From positions 1 to 64,000 of the IMG/VR virus record IMGVR_UViG_3300012936_000005: a stretch of DNA of 64,000 nt. The stretch is one strand, 5' to 3'. Below the pieces are notes generated by a model. The model saw only the letters and a list, made by a program, of their open reading frames with translations, was not told where the DNA came from and did no database searches. The stretch's first letter is position 1; each line of letters begins with the position of its first letter. This DNA comes from a virus. The position numbers were made by a program, and so were the translations under genes. Below, in pieces: positions 50,501 to 59,639 of this stretch.

Positions 50501-53500
50501 CAAATGTATTATCTTTTTGTATATAAAGATATACTGCTCCAGCATTATCAGCTACATCACTATTGAAAGGTGCTCCCACAGCAATTTTTTTGCCGTCTTC
50601 TGATACTGCTATAGTTGCTCCAAAATCTTCTGTTTGGTTAAATGGTTCTAATATTTGTGAATATTCGTAACTGGAATCATTTAGTCTGTATACAACAACT
50701 TTTCTATTTGCTATACTACTATCTAAACCTAATGATACTCCTCCTGACTCTATTTCATATACACTTGTGTATACAGAGTTTGCAATTAATACTTCGCCCT
50801 TTGAACTTACATCAAAGTCAGAACCAAATGCTTCTAAATTATTTTGTTCAAGTACACTCTCTACTAAAGAAAAATTAGTATCATTAGGCACATATCCTAA
50901 TAAGTCTAATCCGCTTGTTTGAGCAGTCCATTGATTTACATTAAAAGGTCCCGGAATGGAATTTGTATTTGCTTTGTAAATAGTTTCGCCGAATCTAACA
51001 AATTCACCTTCGAAATAAGTTGCAGATAATCTAAAATCTCCTCTATAATTTTTCTGTACAGATAGTGCCCAGTCATCGGTGCTATTTTTGTTTACAAAAT
51101 ATATACGTCCTTGGTTTGCTTCACTGCCGTCACCTTGAGCATGAATATAAAGTTTATAACTATTAGCGTCTGGTTGTACGAATCTTAACTTAGTTCCTAA
51201 TTGTCTATTGTTGGCACTGTTAGGAACTGTGTAATAACTAATTAATTGATATGTTACACCTTTCATTTCATAAATTGCAAAAGTACCTTGCTCACTAAGC
51301 CCCGTACCATATCCTTCTGCAATTACAGGAATGTTATATACTCTAGTCCAATCTAAATTAATACTTGATGGAGGATTAGCTGAATCTGTAATTCCTTCTA
51401 TTACAGTAGATGAATAAATCCAGTATTCTAAATCACGCAGATAATTTGTTCCGCTTGCAACTACCGGAATATTTGTGCCACTGTCAATAATTATTAATGG
51501 ACCCGAAATACTATTTTCCATATGAGCTGAATTAATTGGTCCTATTGTTCTAACAGTAGAATCATTTTCAATGTATGTGGCATTTGAATTTACACCAAAA
51601 TCAGATCCTAATGCCCATGTACCATTTCTATTCTTTAAATAAATTTTTGCTGTAGAAAAAGCACGTTCAATAAATGCAATTTCACCTGTAGATCCTGTAT
51701 TTGTACAAGTAAGTATATCTCCTATATTAGGAATAAAAGGATCACCATTCAAATCAAAATTTGTAAGTCTAACTTCAACATAACCATTCCATACATCTGC
51801 TACTGTATGTTCTGTGCTGTTAATATAACTTGAAGTTAGTCCTATCGCATTAGGATCTTGTACTAAACCGTTAACACGGATAGTATTGACCCAAAATCTT
51901 GTTTTATCTCCTGGAGTAATGCTGTTTCCGTGAGCTAATGGAGTACGCACCCACCATTTGCTATCTAAAACTTGTATATTACTCTGTCCTTGTGTATGAG
52001 ATAATATTCCAAACTCTGATGCTTTAGTAGGATGAGCAGTAGACGATAGCACTTTCGTATCTAAAATATTACTGAAAAACGGATTGTTTACTATTTCAGT
52101 TTCTAATGTAATATCTTGGATTACAAGATTAGCTTTTGTTTCAACAAGATTAGTTGATGTAAAAGTGCTTCCTACAGATACATACCACCAACCTGTATGA
52201 TAGTTGTCTGTAATAGTTAATTCTTCTACGTAATCACCAACCAAGATTCCGTTAGCGTAGATTTTGCCTGATCCTTGGAATGAACCGTTAACATCCTTGA
52301 TGTACATAGTCATTTCATTTTCATTGTTTGTTCTACGGTACATTATAGTTGCTCTACATGTATCTGTAGTAATTTCTGTACCAGCATCTGGCACACTTAA
52401 CGCACTTTGAATATGAATGATATGTTGTACCTTATCTACAATAGTATGATTACCGTTGATTAAAGATTCTGTAAGCGTTGTATCTCCGTTAAATGGTTCT
52501 GTACCAGCTTGTGCTGTTGTTGTATACTTGTTCCATTTTAGAGTTAATATATCTCCAGGCTTTGTTCCTTCAAATTGTTCTTTCTCTGCTCTAATTAAAA
52601 TATGATCAGTATCTGAGTTAGCACCTAGCGTATAATCTCCGCGGACTATATATTCAATAGTTGGATATTCTTGGGTATCTGTGTTGTAATCGTCTTCTTT
52701 TGCTTGTGCATTTGACGAATGATTACTAAAACTTTGTAATGCATCTGCATCAATATTTCTATCTGCTTTCCATAATTGATCAGAAAATAAAACAATATCA
52801 CCTTGAACGTATGCAACCTTATTGTTATAATCACCTCTCAGTTTGCTTTTTACATTTGATGCATGTGGCGATCCTACTGCTAAATATTTTCCATCTGGAC
52901 TGACTGCTACACTTTGGCCAAATCCTCCATTTGAATCAAACAAGAATGCTTGTTCGTCTATTTGTTGTAAAAATCCAAATTCATTATTGTCACTAGGTCT
53001 TTGGAAAATATATACGCTTCCGTTAAGATCTTTAGGAGCAGTAATTGCTATGCGATTATTATTGCTTGTGACACTAAATGCTGTACCAAAATCTTTTTCT
53101 GTTGAATCTAATATTCCTGCAGAAGTGTTTATAATGTTTGGTTTTAATTCAAATACTTCTCTGTTACTTAAAGTTAACCATTGCCCTGTGTCATCATCGT
53201 CTACCCATAAAGTATTGTTAAGGTTACTAACACCTAGACTATCATTAGCATCTTTCAAATTAGGTAATCTTGCAGTTTCAAATTTTGTTACATAGCCATT
53301 TATTTCAACGCCATCTTCCGGATCTTCAATATCTTCATCTTCTACAGATTCTAACACGATAGAATTTAGAGAAGTGCTATCTACTTTATAGTACCCATCA
53401 GTCGCATCATCAATATCATTTAAACCTATTATATCACCTTTAGCAAAATCTGCTACTTTGTCACAAGTTACTGTAAACAAGCCAGCATTAGTTGCAGTAT

Positions 53501-56500
53501 AGTTTGTAATTCTTAAATCAGTAGCAACAAGTTTATAAACTCCCCAAGTTTGTGTACTTTTATCTGTTGCTGTCCAAATATAACTATTTGTTGCAAGATT
53601 AGTCTGAGTAAGCAAATCATTGTAACTTAGAAGTGATAATGCTACATCGGAAGGATTTACATACCCTGCTGTTTTTGTAAAACTGTTATCATCATTGAAA
53701 TATTTTGTCGGGAACGGTTTGTGATCATAATTTTTTGATTTAACATAGATGCCGTTCCTATCTAATTTATAAATTAAACTTGTGTCCTTGGGATTAATTA
53801 CATCAACTAATTGTACTTGCTGTGGTTCTTGTCTATACTTTTGTTCATCAAATACAATATCGAACTGATCGTCACCTTCTGTTGATCCGTAACGTCCTAC
53901 TCTTACTGCCCACTCTTCAAAAAATTCTAAACTATCTTTTGTTGCACTTCCTAATTTATCAAATAATTTTGTTAAGACATTTTTAGTACCTTTGTCTTGT
54001 ATAGCACCTTGATAAAACTTATACTGTGAAACATCGTCATTGATAATATTTTCAAGATATTTACGCTTTTGATATCCTGTCAAATGTTGTGCAAGTTTCT
54101 GTTGCTCTATATCAAAATTATCAGAATCTAAATCGTAATAATCTGCAAACTGTTTTGCTTTGTAATCTAAATTTGGAAGAAGCTGTTGTACTGGCTTATC
54201 ATTTAATCTTACAAATGCTCTATCGTTAAATGTTTCAGTGCCTACTACTTTAGTTTGTGCTACATAAAAATATTGTTTATATTTTACTAATGCACCTATA
54301 GGATAATCTTGCCAACTTACCCATTCTGTTGCTACTGCATCATCGAAAATAAAACCAGGTATGTTATATGATCCATTCCATTCATCTGATCTATATCCTT
54401 TTACTTTTATTCTTTCTTGCCTGTAACCTTGGGCTCTGTTATAAATTACATCTCCAAAAACTGTTTTATTATCTATTAGCAGAACATGTTCATGCTGTAT
54501 AACCGGAATCTTAAGATGGAAGATTCCGTCTTCAGTATTTTTTACATATATTCCAAATTCATTTGTGTTGTCTCTTTGTGTTGTTGCAAAATCAGCAAGT
54601 AGTCGTTTACCATCTGCTTTAAGCAAACTGTAGTCATAAAAATTATCGTAAATATCATCAACAACAACATTTTGCCTATAAAATTCTATTTGTCTAGCAC
54701 TAGGGCTTACTGTAAGAATAGTTCCTGATTCCCAATTCTGTGTTGTCCAAAATAGGAATTCTTTGGCACTTAATCTCCAGTTTTCAATTTCTTCTATGTC
54801 TTGATTAAAATTATCAAATTTAAAACCAACTTTTTGTAAGTATTCTTGATAACCCATCATTAGATCTACTACATCTTGCTTGTCCCTTAATAGCGTCCCG
54901 TAAGGCATTTCATTTAGAGTTTTATCAAAGTTTGTAGAAATTTGTGCTGTTGCTCCGCCTTCTTGTGGTAGTTCAGCTAACTTCTGAAAATTATCCTGGT
55001 TAAAGCCTTCTCCTGAAGTGTGACTTATTTTTACTCTATAATAAGAGTCTGATAATTCAACTATTTGTCCAGCTTCGTATGTTTTACCTGAAGTCCATGT
55101 TAGGAAGTTTTCGCTTATGCCTCCAACGTTTATAACTTGATCACTGTTTTTACGTCTTACAGGATAATACTTAAACACAGGATTATCTTTATCATAACCT
55201 TTTACTACATAACCAGAAGGCGTAATTTCAATAATTATTCCGCTATATGCAAAAACATCTACAGGAATACTTTTAGTTAAATGTATAGAATAGTTTTCGT
55301 CTGGTACAAAAACATTACCTTCATTTGTAGGTGTCCTTGAATCTAATATTAATCTAAACTTTTCTTTCTGTGTAAATCCTGCTAGTTTACAACCTAATTT
55401 GTTTTGTACGGCTACAATATTATTTTTAAAGTCTCTAAAACGTAAAGTATCATTACCTGCAAGGTATCCTTGAATATAATTGACTATTCCTGCTGTATAA
55501 ACTCTTTGTGAATCTGTTGCACTATTAGGAAATATAAGTTGATTTAATTCAATTCTTTTGCTAGTATCTTTGTATACTAATTGACCAGCTGTATTACGGA
55601 CTATTCTACTTCTATCAAATGCTAAACCAAAAAACTGTGCAGGTTGGTTTAGTGCCCAAGATATCATTAAACTGAATGGGAAGTGTGAGCTTCTTCTCCA
55701 AGCAGTTTCTACAGGTCCTTCGTCTCCAAAAGCAAAGTCGTTAGTATATGTCGTAGGAATATTACCTCTAGTATATCCTGTTTCATTTGGTGGTAACAAG
55801 TTACCATTTTCGTCTACAGGAATATATTTTAAAATATCTTCATTTTTAAATTTATTTCTATACGTTACTTTAGAGCCTTCATCTCCTCTAACAATACCTT
55901 TACTCAAATCTTCCCAAAGTAACAAGTTATTACTTGTATATGGAGCAGGTCCATATTCAGTGTCAAACCATGTAGGCTTTTCTTTGAACCCTAGTATTTC
56001 CCAAGGATGACTATGAGGTCTATCTGTGTTATAAAAATCTTTATAAATTGATCTCCAAAAACCTGTCAAAGGTTGATTATATGGATCACTTGCTGATCCA
56101 TAGTTATATGTAAATCCGTCTCCGGGTCTATAATAATTATTTGCTACATAATCAGGAACACCTACAGTTTCTAACCAGCTGTTAAATTCTGCGATCATTG
56201 TTTTAGAAATTTGTCTTCTTGTAAAACTAGTATTCCTACTTTTACTGTTGACGTAATCTGCAATGTCTAAAACGTTTTCGTCATATTGTAATTTAATATT
56301 ATTGTAAATTCTTTTTTCAATATCTAATAATAAATTATCTCTAAAATCTCCAAAACATCTCCATAAACTTCCGTCGTGACCTTGTAACATCGGTCTTGAG
56401 TTTGGATATTCTTCTATTAGCTGTGTATCATTTGTAGCATGATTCATTCCACCACTGCCGCTAGGCATATAAAACTTTTCATTAGAGCCTGCAAAAACAT

Positions 56501-59500
56501 GGGTGTGTGCAGTTCCGTTCCCGCCGCTTCTTAAATCTTCTTGTTGTGCAGAAACTTCATCTGTGAACAACGGATAAAACCAACCTAGTTTCCCTTTGTA
56601 ACTTTTATTAGTTGTAACATCTCTACCGTAAATTTTCCAAGGGCCAGTTGTATCTGTTGGAGTGTCTAAATATGTGTCGTCTAAAAATATCTCTGGAGTG
56701 AACTTTGGATATAAACCAAGTTTAGTTGGTGTAGGAGGTATCCAACAACCATCTGTAGTTATGTATTCGTAAACATCTAAAATATCACCTGCTGTTGGTG
56801 GATTTAACAAAGTTAAAAATCCGTCTGTGCTTACAGTATAATCTTTATCTAAAATTAATTGTTTTTCATTTAAGTATACTAAAACAGCTTTATCTGATAA
56901 CGCTGTAAAATCAATTCCTCTAATAAGACTAAAAATTGTCTGTGATGAATCTTCAATATTATGTGTAACTTTAGTATCTCCACCATGTGGTAACATATCA
57001 CTAAAGTAAAACGGATCAGTATTATTTTTATTTTTGTTTAATTCAAATAAAACTTTATCAACATGTATTTTATCAACGCCTTCGAATCCTAGTTCATTTG
57101 CTAATCTTAGAAACTCTTTTTTAAATTTAATATATTCAAAACCGGAATATTTTAAAGCCTCAATAGCGTCATAATCTTTATCTGTCAAATTAAACAATGC
57201 AAGATTGATAGGTCCACTGTGTTGTACAAATTTTAAACCATACTGTGATGCATTTCCGATGTCTCTTAGATTACTTACACCTGGGAATGTTCCTACAAAT
57301 CCGTTTACATTATCAACTATACTATCAACATGATCCAAAACTTCACCTAATGTAAATGTTGTTACATTTTCATTTTGTGGATTTTTTTCAAAATTTATTG
57401 GAAATTCATAAAATCCTATGCCGTTCCTTTTAGGAGCACTTGACGTTGTTTTTAAAACTAATTTATCATCTGCATTTAATTCAGTGTCAAATGTTACATA
57501 AGCATAACCGTTTACTCTATTAATTGTATAGTCAACGCCGTCACGCTTACGATTACTGTTTACATAAACTTTAACAACTAAGTCATTTAAATCTCCGCTG
57601 TTTGTATATACATCAACAATAAAATTGTTTGTTCTTTGACCAACAGTAATTTGTTTAACTACAGGTTGTATAGATTTATTTGGTGCTTTCGTCCAGCCCG
57701 AAACATTTGTAAAGTTTGTTCTGTCAGTATATTTTCTTAATAATGCTGTATCTGTACTAACATTTAATACATCAGTAAGTTCATCGTACTGGTATGTATC
57801 TAACAACAAGTTAAAATCAAATACAATGTCACCACTATTTTCAATAGTTCTGTAACTTAAAGGAAAGCCTAATTCTGTGTCGTTATTTCCTGTACCAACT
57901 TTATAACTAAAAATTTTATTTCCTGCAAAAGTGCTTGATTCTAATGTAGATAATTGTGCACCTGAATCATTATACAAATCAAATAATGGTTGTTGATTTA
58001 CTTTGGTTTTATCCTGTGTTTGTCTCCAAGTAGTACCATTATAATAGAAAAGTTTACCTTTGAACTTTGTACCTGATTTAATTAAAACTGTTTCATCTGT
58101 TTGTGGTACAGAATCAGTAGTTTCTTTTAGGGCTAATTGTTGACTTCCGTTTTGACTTATAAAGTTTACTTCATAAATTTTTCCTGCTACAAAACTATCT
58201 GGATCTGCTGTGAATAAAACACGCATACCAGACACTAACTCTACTCCGTCTACAAAGTAACCAACTTGTCCTTCTATATCAGAAAATACATCTTTGGTTA
58301 CAGTATCAACTAGGTCAACTGCTGTTTTTGATTGTGTTCCAAAATTGTAAAGTTTTAAACCAGCATCAAATTCTATAATAGGTCTAGTAGCTCTATAGTT
58401 TTGATCTAAAACAACCGGAACATTATTAATCTTTGCAATATTTTCTATAACACTTTTATGTGTCCATTTATTATAACGTGACCATTGGTTACCGTCTTTG
58501 GATGCTCTGTTAATAACAATATAGTCTTTTAAAATTGCATAAGAAGTTGCATCGTCAAAAGGTAATGAACTAAATCCTTGTCCGTCAAACTCTGTAGAAA
58601 CATCTGTCAAATAATCAGCAGTAATAACAAGATCAGATTCTGATATTAATTTTATTGATTCTCCAACCCCTTCTACATACCAATTGCCTTCGCCATATTT
58701 TTCTGGTGTAATTTTTCCGTAAAATTTTACTTTCATACCGTTAGTTAATTCATAACCATTTTGCATAGTATATGTTTTTTTACCAACAATATCAGTTCCT
58801 ACATTGAGCTCTGAAGCATCTCTAATATCTTTTATAATAATAAGTCCGCTTGCTTCTAGGTCATTACCGTTTGTGTAATATAAAATATCAGGAGATTCTA
58901 AATCTATTTGCCAAGTAATTGTGCCTTGTTCTACTTTTTGTTGACTAACTCCTGTATTGTATAAGTTTGCATCAGAGTCAATATCAGTGCTTGTTCTAAT
59001 ACTGAAAGGCATATCTACTGCATCAATATCAAAGTTGTATGTTTGTCCTCTGTATAAAGTTAAGGTAGGATTGCTTACTTTGTTTTCTTCACTAAAAATA
59101 TAACTGTTATTATCAACATTATCTTGACGCTTGACTGCAAAAGTACTAACGATGTTTGTAGCTGTTCCGTAGACTGGTATTTCATTAGGACCAGAAGGTA
59201 ACCAATAGTATTCTCTAAAATTTACAAACTTATCCCAATTAATATGTGGATCCCATGCATAATATTCTTGTGAACTATATTTGCTATGGTCTATGTTATC
59301 TGCATTTCTTATTTTAGATGCATTTATATAATCTCTATAATCTCTGTAGAAAGTTACATTACCTAAGTTATTTGTTATAGTTGCAACAGGTTCTAATTGA
59401 TAATTTTCTCTATCAGGTGAAACATCTGCGATATAATTATCTGATGCTTTGAATGCTTTTGCATCTCTACGCCCTATAAATCCATCTACTTTTTCAATGA

Positions 59501-59639
59501 CGCCTGGTTGCATCAATTGATCAAGAGTACTTGTTAGAAACTTTTTGTTGGCTGTAGTTCTAAAGTACCTGGGTAATAAATCAGCTGATTTTCTTTTTTC
59601 GTTTCCGCCTACTGGAATTGGACTTTCATCTTGTGCCAT
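44565..59639 (-). CDS. Giant virion structural protein (5,024 residues), in the position of T4 gp7
   Basis: One uninterrupted frame of 15,075 bases. The N-terminus (LLPRYFRTTANKKFLTSTLD, VDGFIGRR, then EYYWLPSGP) resembles a conserved start of large structural proteins in marine T4-like phages. At about residues 2180-2250 and 2935-3165 there are at least six FG-GAP/beta-propeller-like repeats (FGQSVAVSPDGKYLAVGSP, FGATIAVSEDGKKIAVGAP and others). Around 3600 and 3970 are G-x-GY...P repeats followed by Gly-rich turns, and from 4460 to 4930 three IGDGST...F.L repeats. It lies directly after gp6, where T4 has gp7, so a baseplate wedge role is likely. Function inside the virion is inferred from position. 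Confidence 0.85.
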   Translation of the reverse strand: MAQDESPIPVGGNEKRKSADLLPRYFRTTANKKFLTSTLDQLMQPGVIEKVDGFIGRRDAKAFKASDNYIADVSPDRENYQLEPVATITNNLGNVTFYRDYRDYINASKIRNADNIDHSKYSSQEYYAWDPHINWDKFVNFREYYWLPSGPNEIPVYGTATNIVSTFAVKRQDNVDNNSYIFSEENKVSNPTLTLYRGQTYNFDIDAVDMPFSIRTSTDIDSDANLYNTGVSQQKVEQGTITWQIDLESPDILYYTNGNDLEASGLIIIKDIRDASELNVGTDIVGKKTYTMQNGYELTNGMKVKFYGKITPEKYGEGNWYVEGVGESIKLISESDLVITADYLTDVSTEFDGQGFSSLPFDDATSYAILKDYIVINRASKDGNQWSRYNKWTHKSVIENIAKINNVPVVLDQNYRATRPIIEFDAGLKLYNFGTQSKTAVDLVDTVTKDVFSDIEGQVGYFVDGVELVSGMRVLFTADPDSFVAGKIYEVNFISQNGSQQLALKETTDSVPQTDETVLIKSGTKFKGKLFYYNGTTWRQTQDKTKVNQQPLFDLYNDSGAQLSTLESSTFAGNKIFSYKVGTGNNDTELGFPLSYRTIENSGDIVFDFNLLLDTYQYDELTDVLNVSTDTALLRKYTDRTNFTNVSGWTKAPNKSIQPVVKQITVGQRTNNFIVDVYTNSGDLNDLVVKVYVNSNRKRDGVDYTINRVNGYAYVTFDTELNADDKLVLKTTSSAPKRNGIGFYEFPINFEKNPQNENVTTFTLGEVLDHVDSIVDNVNGFVGTFPGVSNLRDIGNASQYGLKFVQHSGPINLALFNLTDKDYDAIEALKYSGFEYIKFKKEFLRLANELGFEGVDKIHVDKVLFELNKNKNNTDPFYFSDMLPHGGDTKVTHNIEDSSQTIFSLIRGIDFTALSDKAVLVYLNEKQLILDKDYTVSTDGFLTLLNPPTAGDILDVYEYITTDGCWIPPTPTKLGLYPKFTPEIFLDDTYLDTPTDTTGPWKIYGRDVTTNKSYKGKLGWFYPLFTDEVSAQQEDLRSGGNGTAHTHVFAGSNEKFYMPSGSGGMNHATNDTQLIEEYPNSRPMLQGHDGSLWRCFGDFRDNLLLDIEKRIYNNIKLQYDENVLDIADYVNSKSRNTSFTRRQISKTMIAEFNSWLETVGVPDYVANNYYRPGDGFTYNYGSASDPYNQPLTGFWRSIYKDFYNTDRPHSHPWEILGFKEKPTWFDTEYGPAPYTSNNLLLWEDLSKGIVRGDEGSKVTYRNKFKNEDILKYIPVDENGNLLPPNETGYTRGNIPTTYTNDFAFGDEGPVETAWRRSSHFPFSLMISWALNQPAQFFGLAFDRSRIVRNTAGQLVYKDTSKRIELNQLIFPNSATDSQRVYTAGIVNYIQGYLAGNDTLRFRDFKNNIVAVQNKLGCKLAGFTQKEKFRLILDSRTPTNEGNVFVPDENYSIHLTKSIPVDVFAYSGIIIEITPSGYVVKGYDKDNPVFKYYPVRRKNSDQVINVGGISENFLTWTSGKTYEAGQIVELSDSYYRVKISHTSGEGFNQDNFQKLAELPQEGGATAQISTNFDKTLNEMPYGTLLRDKQDVVDLMMGYQEYLQKVGFKFDNFNQDIEEIENWRLSAKEFLFWTTQNWESGTILTVSPSARQIEFYRQNVVVDDIYDNFYDYSLLKADGKRLLADFATTQRDNTNEFGIYVKNTEDGIFHLKIPVIQHEHVLLIDNKTVFGDVIYNRAQGYRQERIKVKGYRSDEWNGSYNIPGFIFDDAVATEWVSWQDYPIGALVKYKQYFYVAQTKVVGTETFNDRAFVRLNDKPVQQLLPNLDYKAKQFADYYDLDSDNFDIEQQKLAQHLTGYQKRKYLENIINDDVSQYKFYQGAIQDKGTKNVLTKLFDKLGSATKDSLEFFEEWAVRVGRYGSTEGDDQFDIVFDEQKYRQEPQQVQLVDVINPKDTSLIYKLDRNGIYVKSKNYDHKPFPTKYFNDDNSFTKTAGYVNPSDVALSLLSYNDLLTQTNLATNSYIWTATDKSTQTWGVYKLVATDLRITNYTATNAGLFTVTCDKVADFAKGDIIGLNDIDDATDGYYKVDSTSLNSIVLESVEDEDIEDPEDGVEINGYVTKFETARLPNLKDANDSLGVSNLNNTLWVDDDDTGQWLTLSNREVFELKPNIINTSAGILDSTEKDFGTAFSVTSNNNRIAITAPKDLNGSVYIFQRPSDNNEFGFLQQIDEQAFLFDSNGGFGQSVAVSPDGKYLAVGSPHASNVKSKLRGDYNNKVAYVQGDIVLFSDQLWKADRNIDADALQSFSNHSSNAQAKEDDYNTDTQEYPTIEYIVRGDYTLGANSDTDHILIRAEKEQFEGTKPGDILTLKWNKYTTTAQAGTEPFNGDTTLTESLINGNHTIVDKVQHIIHIQSALSVPDAGTEITTDTCRATIMYRRTNNENEMTMYIKDVNGSFQGSGKIYANGILVGDYVEELTITDNYHTGWWYVSVGSTFTSTNLVETKANLVIQDITLETEIVNNPFFSNILDTKVLSSTAHPTKASEFGILSHTQGQSNIQVLDSKWWVRTPLAHGNSITPGDKTRFWVNTIRVNGLVQDPNAIGLTSSYINSTEHTVADVWNGYVEVRLTNFDLNGDPFIPNIGDILTCTNTGSTGEIAFIERAFSTAKIYLKNRNGTWALGSDFGVNSNATYIENDSTVRTIGPINSAHMENSISGPLIIIDSGTNIPVVASGTNYLRDLEYWIYSSTVIEGITDSANPPSSINLDWTRVYNIPVIAEGYGTGLSEQGTFAIYEMKGVTYQLISYYTVPNSANNRQLGTKLRFVQPDANSYKLYIHAQGDGSEANQGRIYFVNKNSTDDWALSVQKNYRGDFRLSATYFEGEFVRFGETIYKANTNSIPGPFNVNQWTAQTSGLDLLGYVPNDTNFSLVESVLEQNNLEAFGSDFDVSSKGEVLIANSVYTSVYEIESGGVSLGLDSSIANRKVVVYRLNDSSYEYSQILEPFNQTEDFGATIAVSEDGKKIAVGAPFNSDVADNAGAVYLYIQKDNTFVYSQTLRPIDKSVNIQFGTKIDFDGNTLAVASRGGSMTSVTSFDTFRNLKENEQYVLDPKSGVNPIATSFDNNSTKFQTIDQGSGVVSLYETVNDSLLYSQNFTYDLDTQDFGNRMLVSKNHVYIGLPKQQVPNSSVLDKGLVAEYRKPAGTTSWSITRQPVLPADTSKFKGVYLYDKKTNGLLTYLDYIDPIQGKIAGPAEQEISFKTSYDPARYSFTSATSNVVAHPLDYTSDEWVGKLWWDIDSAKFINHHQGDITEATSNFNKLFPGSTVEVYEWVESELLPSEWDEQSGTDAGLTSGISGTTKYGDNAYTVRRKYDQGSETFTNYYYYWVLGKATLPPVDGRVTTCSDVIRYITNPEITGYRFVAMLGSNRFSLYNCDSFIQDKETAISFNWWTIENQEQPTHIQYQLISDGLETSVPNRDIEQKWFDSLVGFDTNDRPVPDINLPVKLRYGALNDPRQSWFVNRTEARKQFVERVNNTLGKNLIVDDFDLTKLTGFDPQPTVATGIFDTTADSFAEIGFVSIARVKPASLQLEVENGVIINVLINDAGQGYINVPTYTISDIEGSGAELEFVLDANGSISNVNIINGGRDYTTNLSISVRSFAVLVKSDETINGKWSVYQWDGTEYLRTLTQSYDINLYWQYTDWYASGYNQFTFINHTIDSSYEIYALDDEIGDIVKINSVGTGGWLLLRKIANLDTQDYTLSYETIGRENGTILFKNSLYDSNASNTAFDGASFDKIFYDTEPNTEFRKILEILKSDIFIDNLAIHWNELFFASVRYVLSEQPNVDWLFKTSFVKAKHNIGELKQKVTFQNDSLPSYQNYVEEMKPYKTKIREYLSSYEKIDPASNVITDFDLAPYYNEDEGKIVPQSVQIIDGKVLAGASDLQNYPSKHWLDNVGFQIKSFSIADAGSGYQVAPKIVISGGGGSGATAEAFIGNGRVTSVRVTNGGSGYLTSPKIDIVGSIDDGGSVARLSPILGEGKTKSAHIRCKFDRVTGTYLFQTLGETQTFTSTLDQQIFNLKWPMQLKSTQIKVTVGGLEALRSEYSFTNITDTSKGYTRSYGRITFTNALAINQSVVITYNKAPELLQAQDRINLYYNPTSGMYGNDLAQLLDGIDYGGVEVSSFDFGTGTGWDADEWFTTTYDTFDTTFEDEIFQIGDDSTRVLNFVKPLEAGAVYNVYKNGVRLDDPNYGTSNPVTNTRAVMQSVTGAGQTGVALYDDAGTLGNDIIVFDEELISTSPNDIIVFRKTTSDGSFLPDPRSYDTILRGGDFAFSTAKGINPEEIIVDGDDFVSPTTSKGPEEQVPGQVLDTLDIRVFHRPKDGGSVLSSNSYRTDGVTNKFNFGIQPQNKDALIVKLDDVIQAQTLYKVDYRLKTITFDTVPNANQEVNIVSISGNGTNAIEQSQFIGDGSTNAYVTKIHYDSKLDYYATVNGVLVESVLTSTGDSSGEDPKAMIVFGSPPPDNSIINYAVYTSVDSFSKIETTEFVGDGSTKVFSLDKTPYSSKPNSHNVIVKLDNKILNPGYNQQFNCKLAQREYFLELWQSPIGSFQAKDILILLNGKELTIAVEYNLRPANSSVILEPGIGREGDILEVYLRTDGDYAFGSVQTINSNLTWVDSGADLQLKTAPAEGQKLTVYTFNKHDSMDFERQNFDVIARTPVTVGTDDHIQFNHIKAGLVKLRYPAIDAQYVWLTVNGVLQTPSVDYKLTEDKNFVKYKGSFADNDVVEVIQFSAQGEISSNFGFSQFKDILNRNIYKRLGDVAPLKLAKDLKTFDKEIFLDDASAISTPDKNSSIPGIIFINGERIEFLIKQGNVLRQIQRGTLGTGVASVHEAGSDVYNQGSTQTAPYADQTIVDEQIGDGSTTVFPLGFTPKNTNEFEVFVAGKRLRKNAIQMFNPALDQDSPEADETAPAEFSVDGTTPALTLLNTPAVNAKIKIVRRQGKRWTDPGISLNDAESLVARFFKAEKVELPK

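Noticed and set aside
44565-59639. Possibility that the giant gene is an assembly fusion of several genes
   Set aside because: There are no internal stops, no strong internal ribosome sites noticed and the frame continues through all repeat regions, so a real single gene is the simpler reading; read-level confirmation was not possible here.
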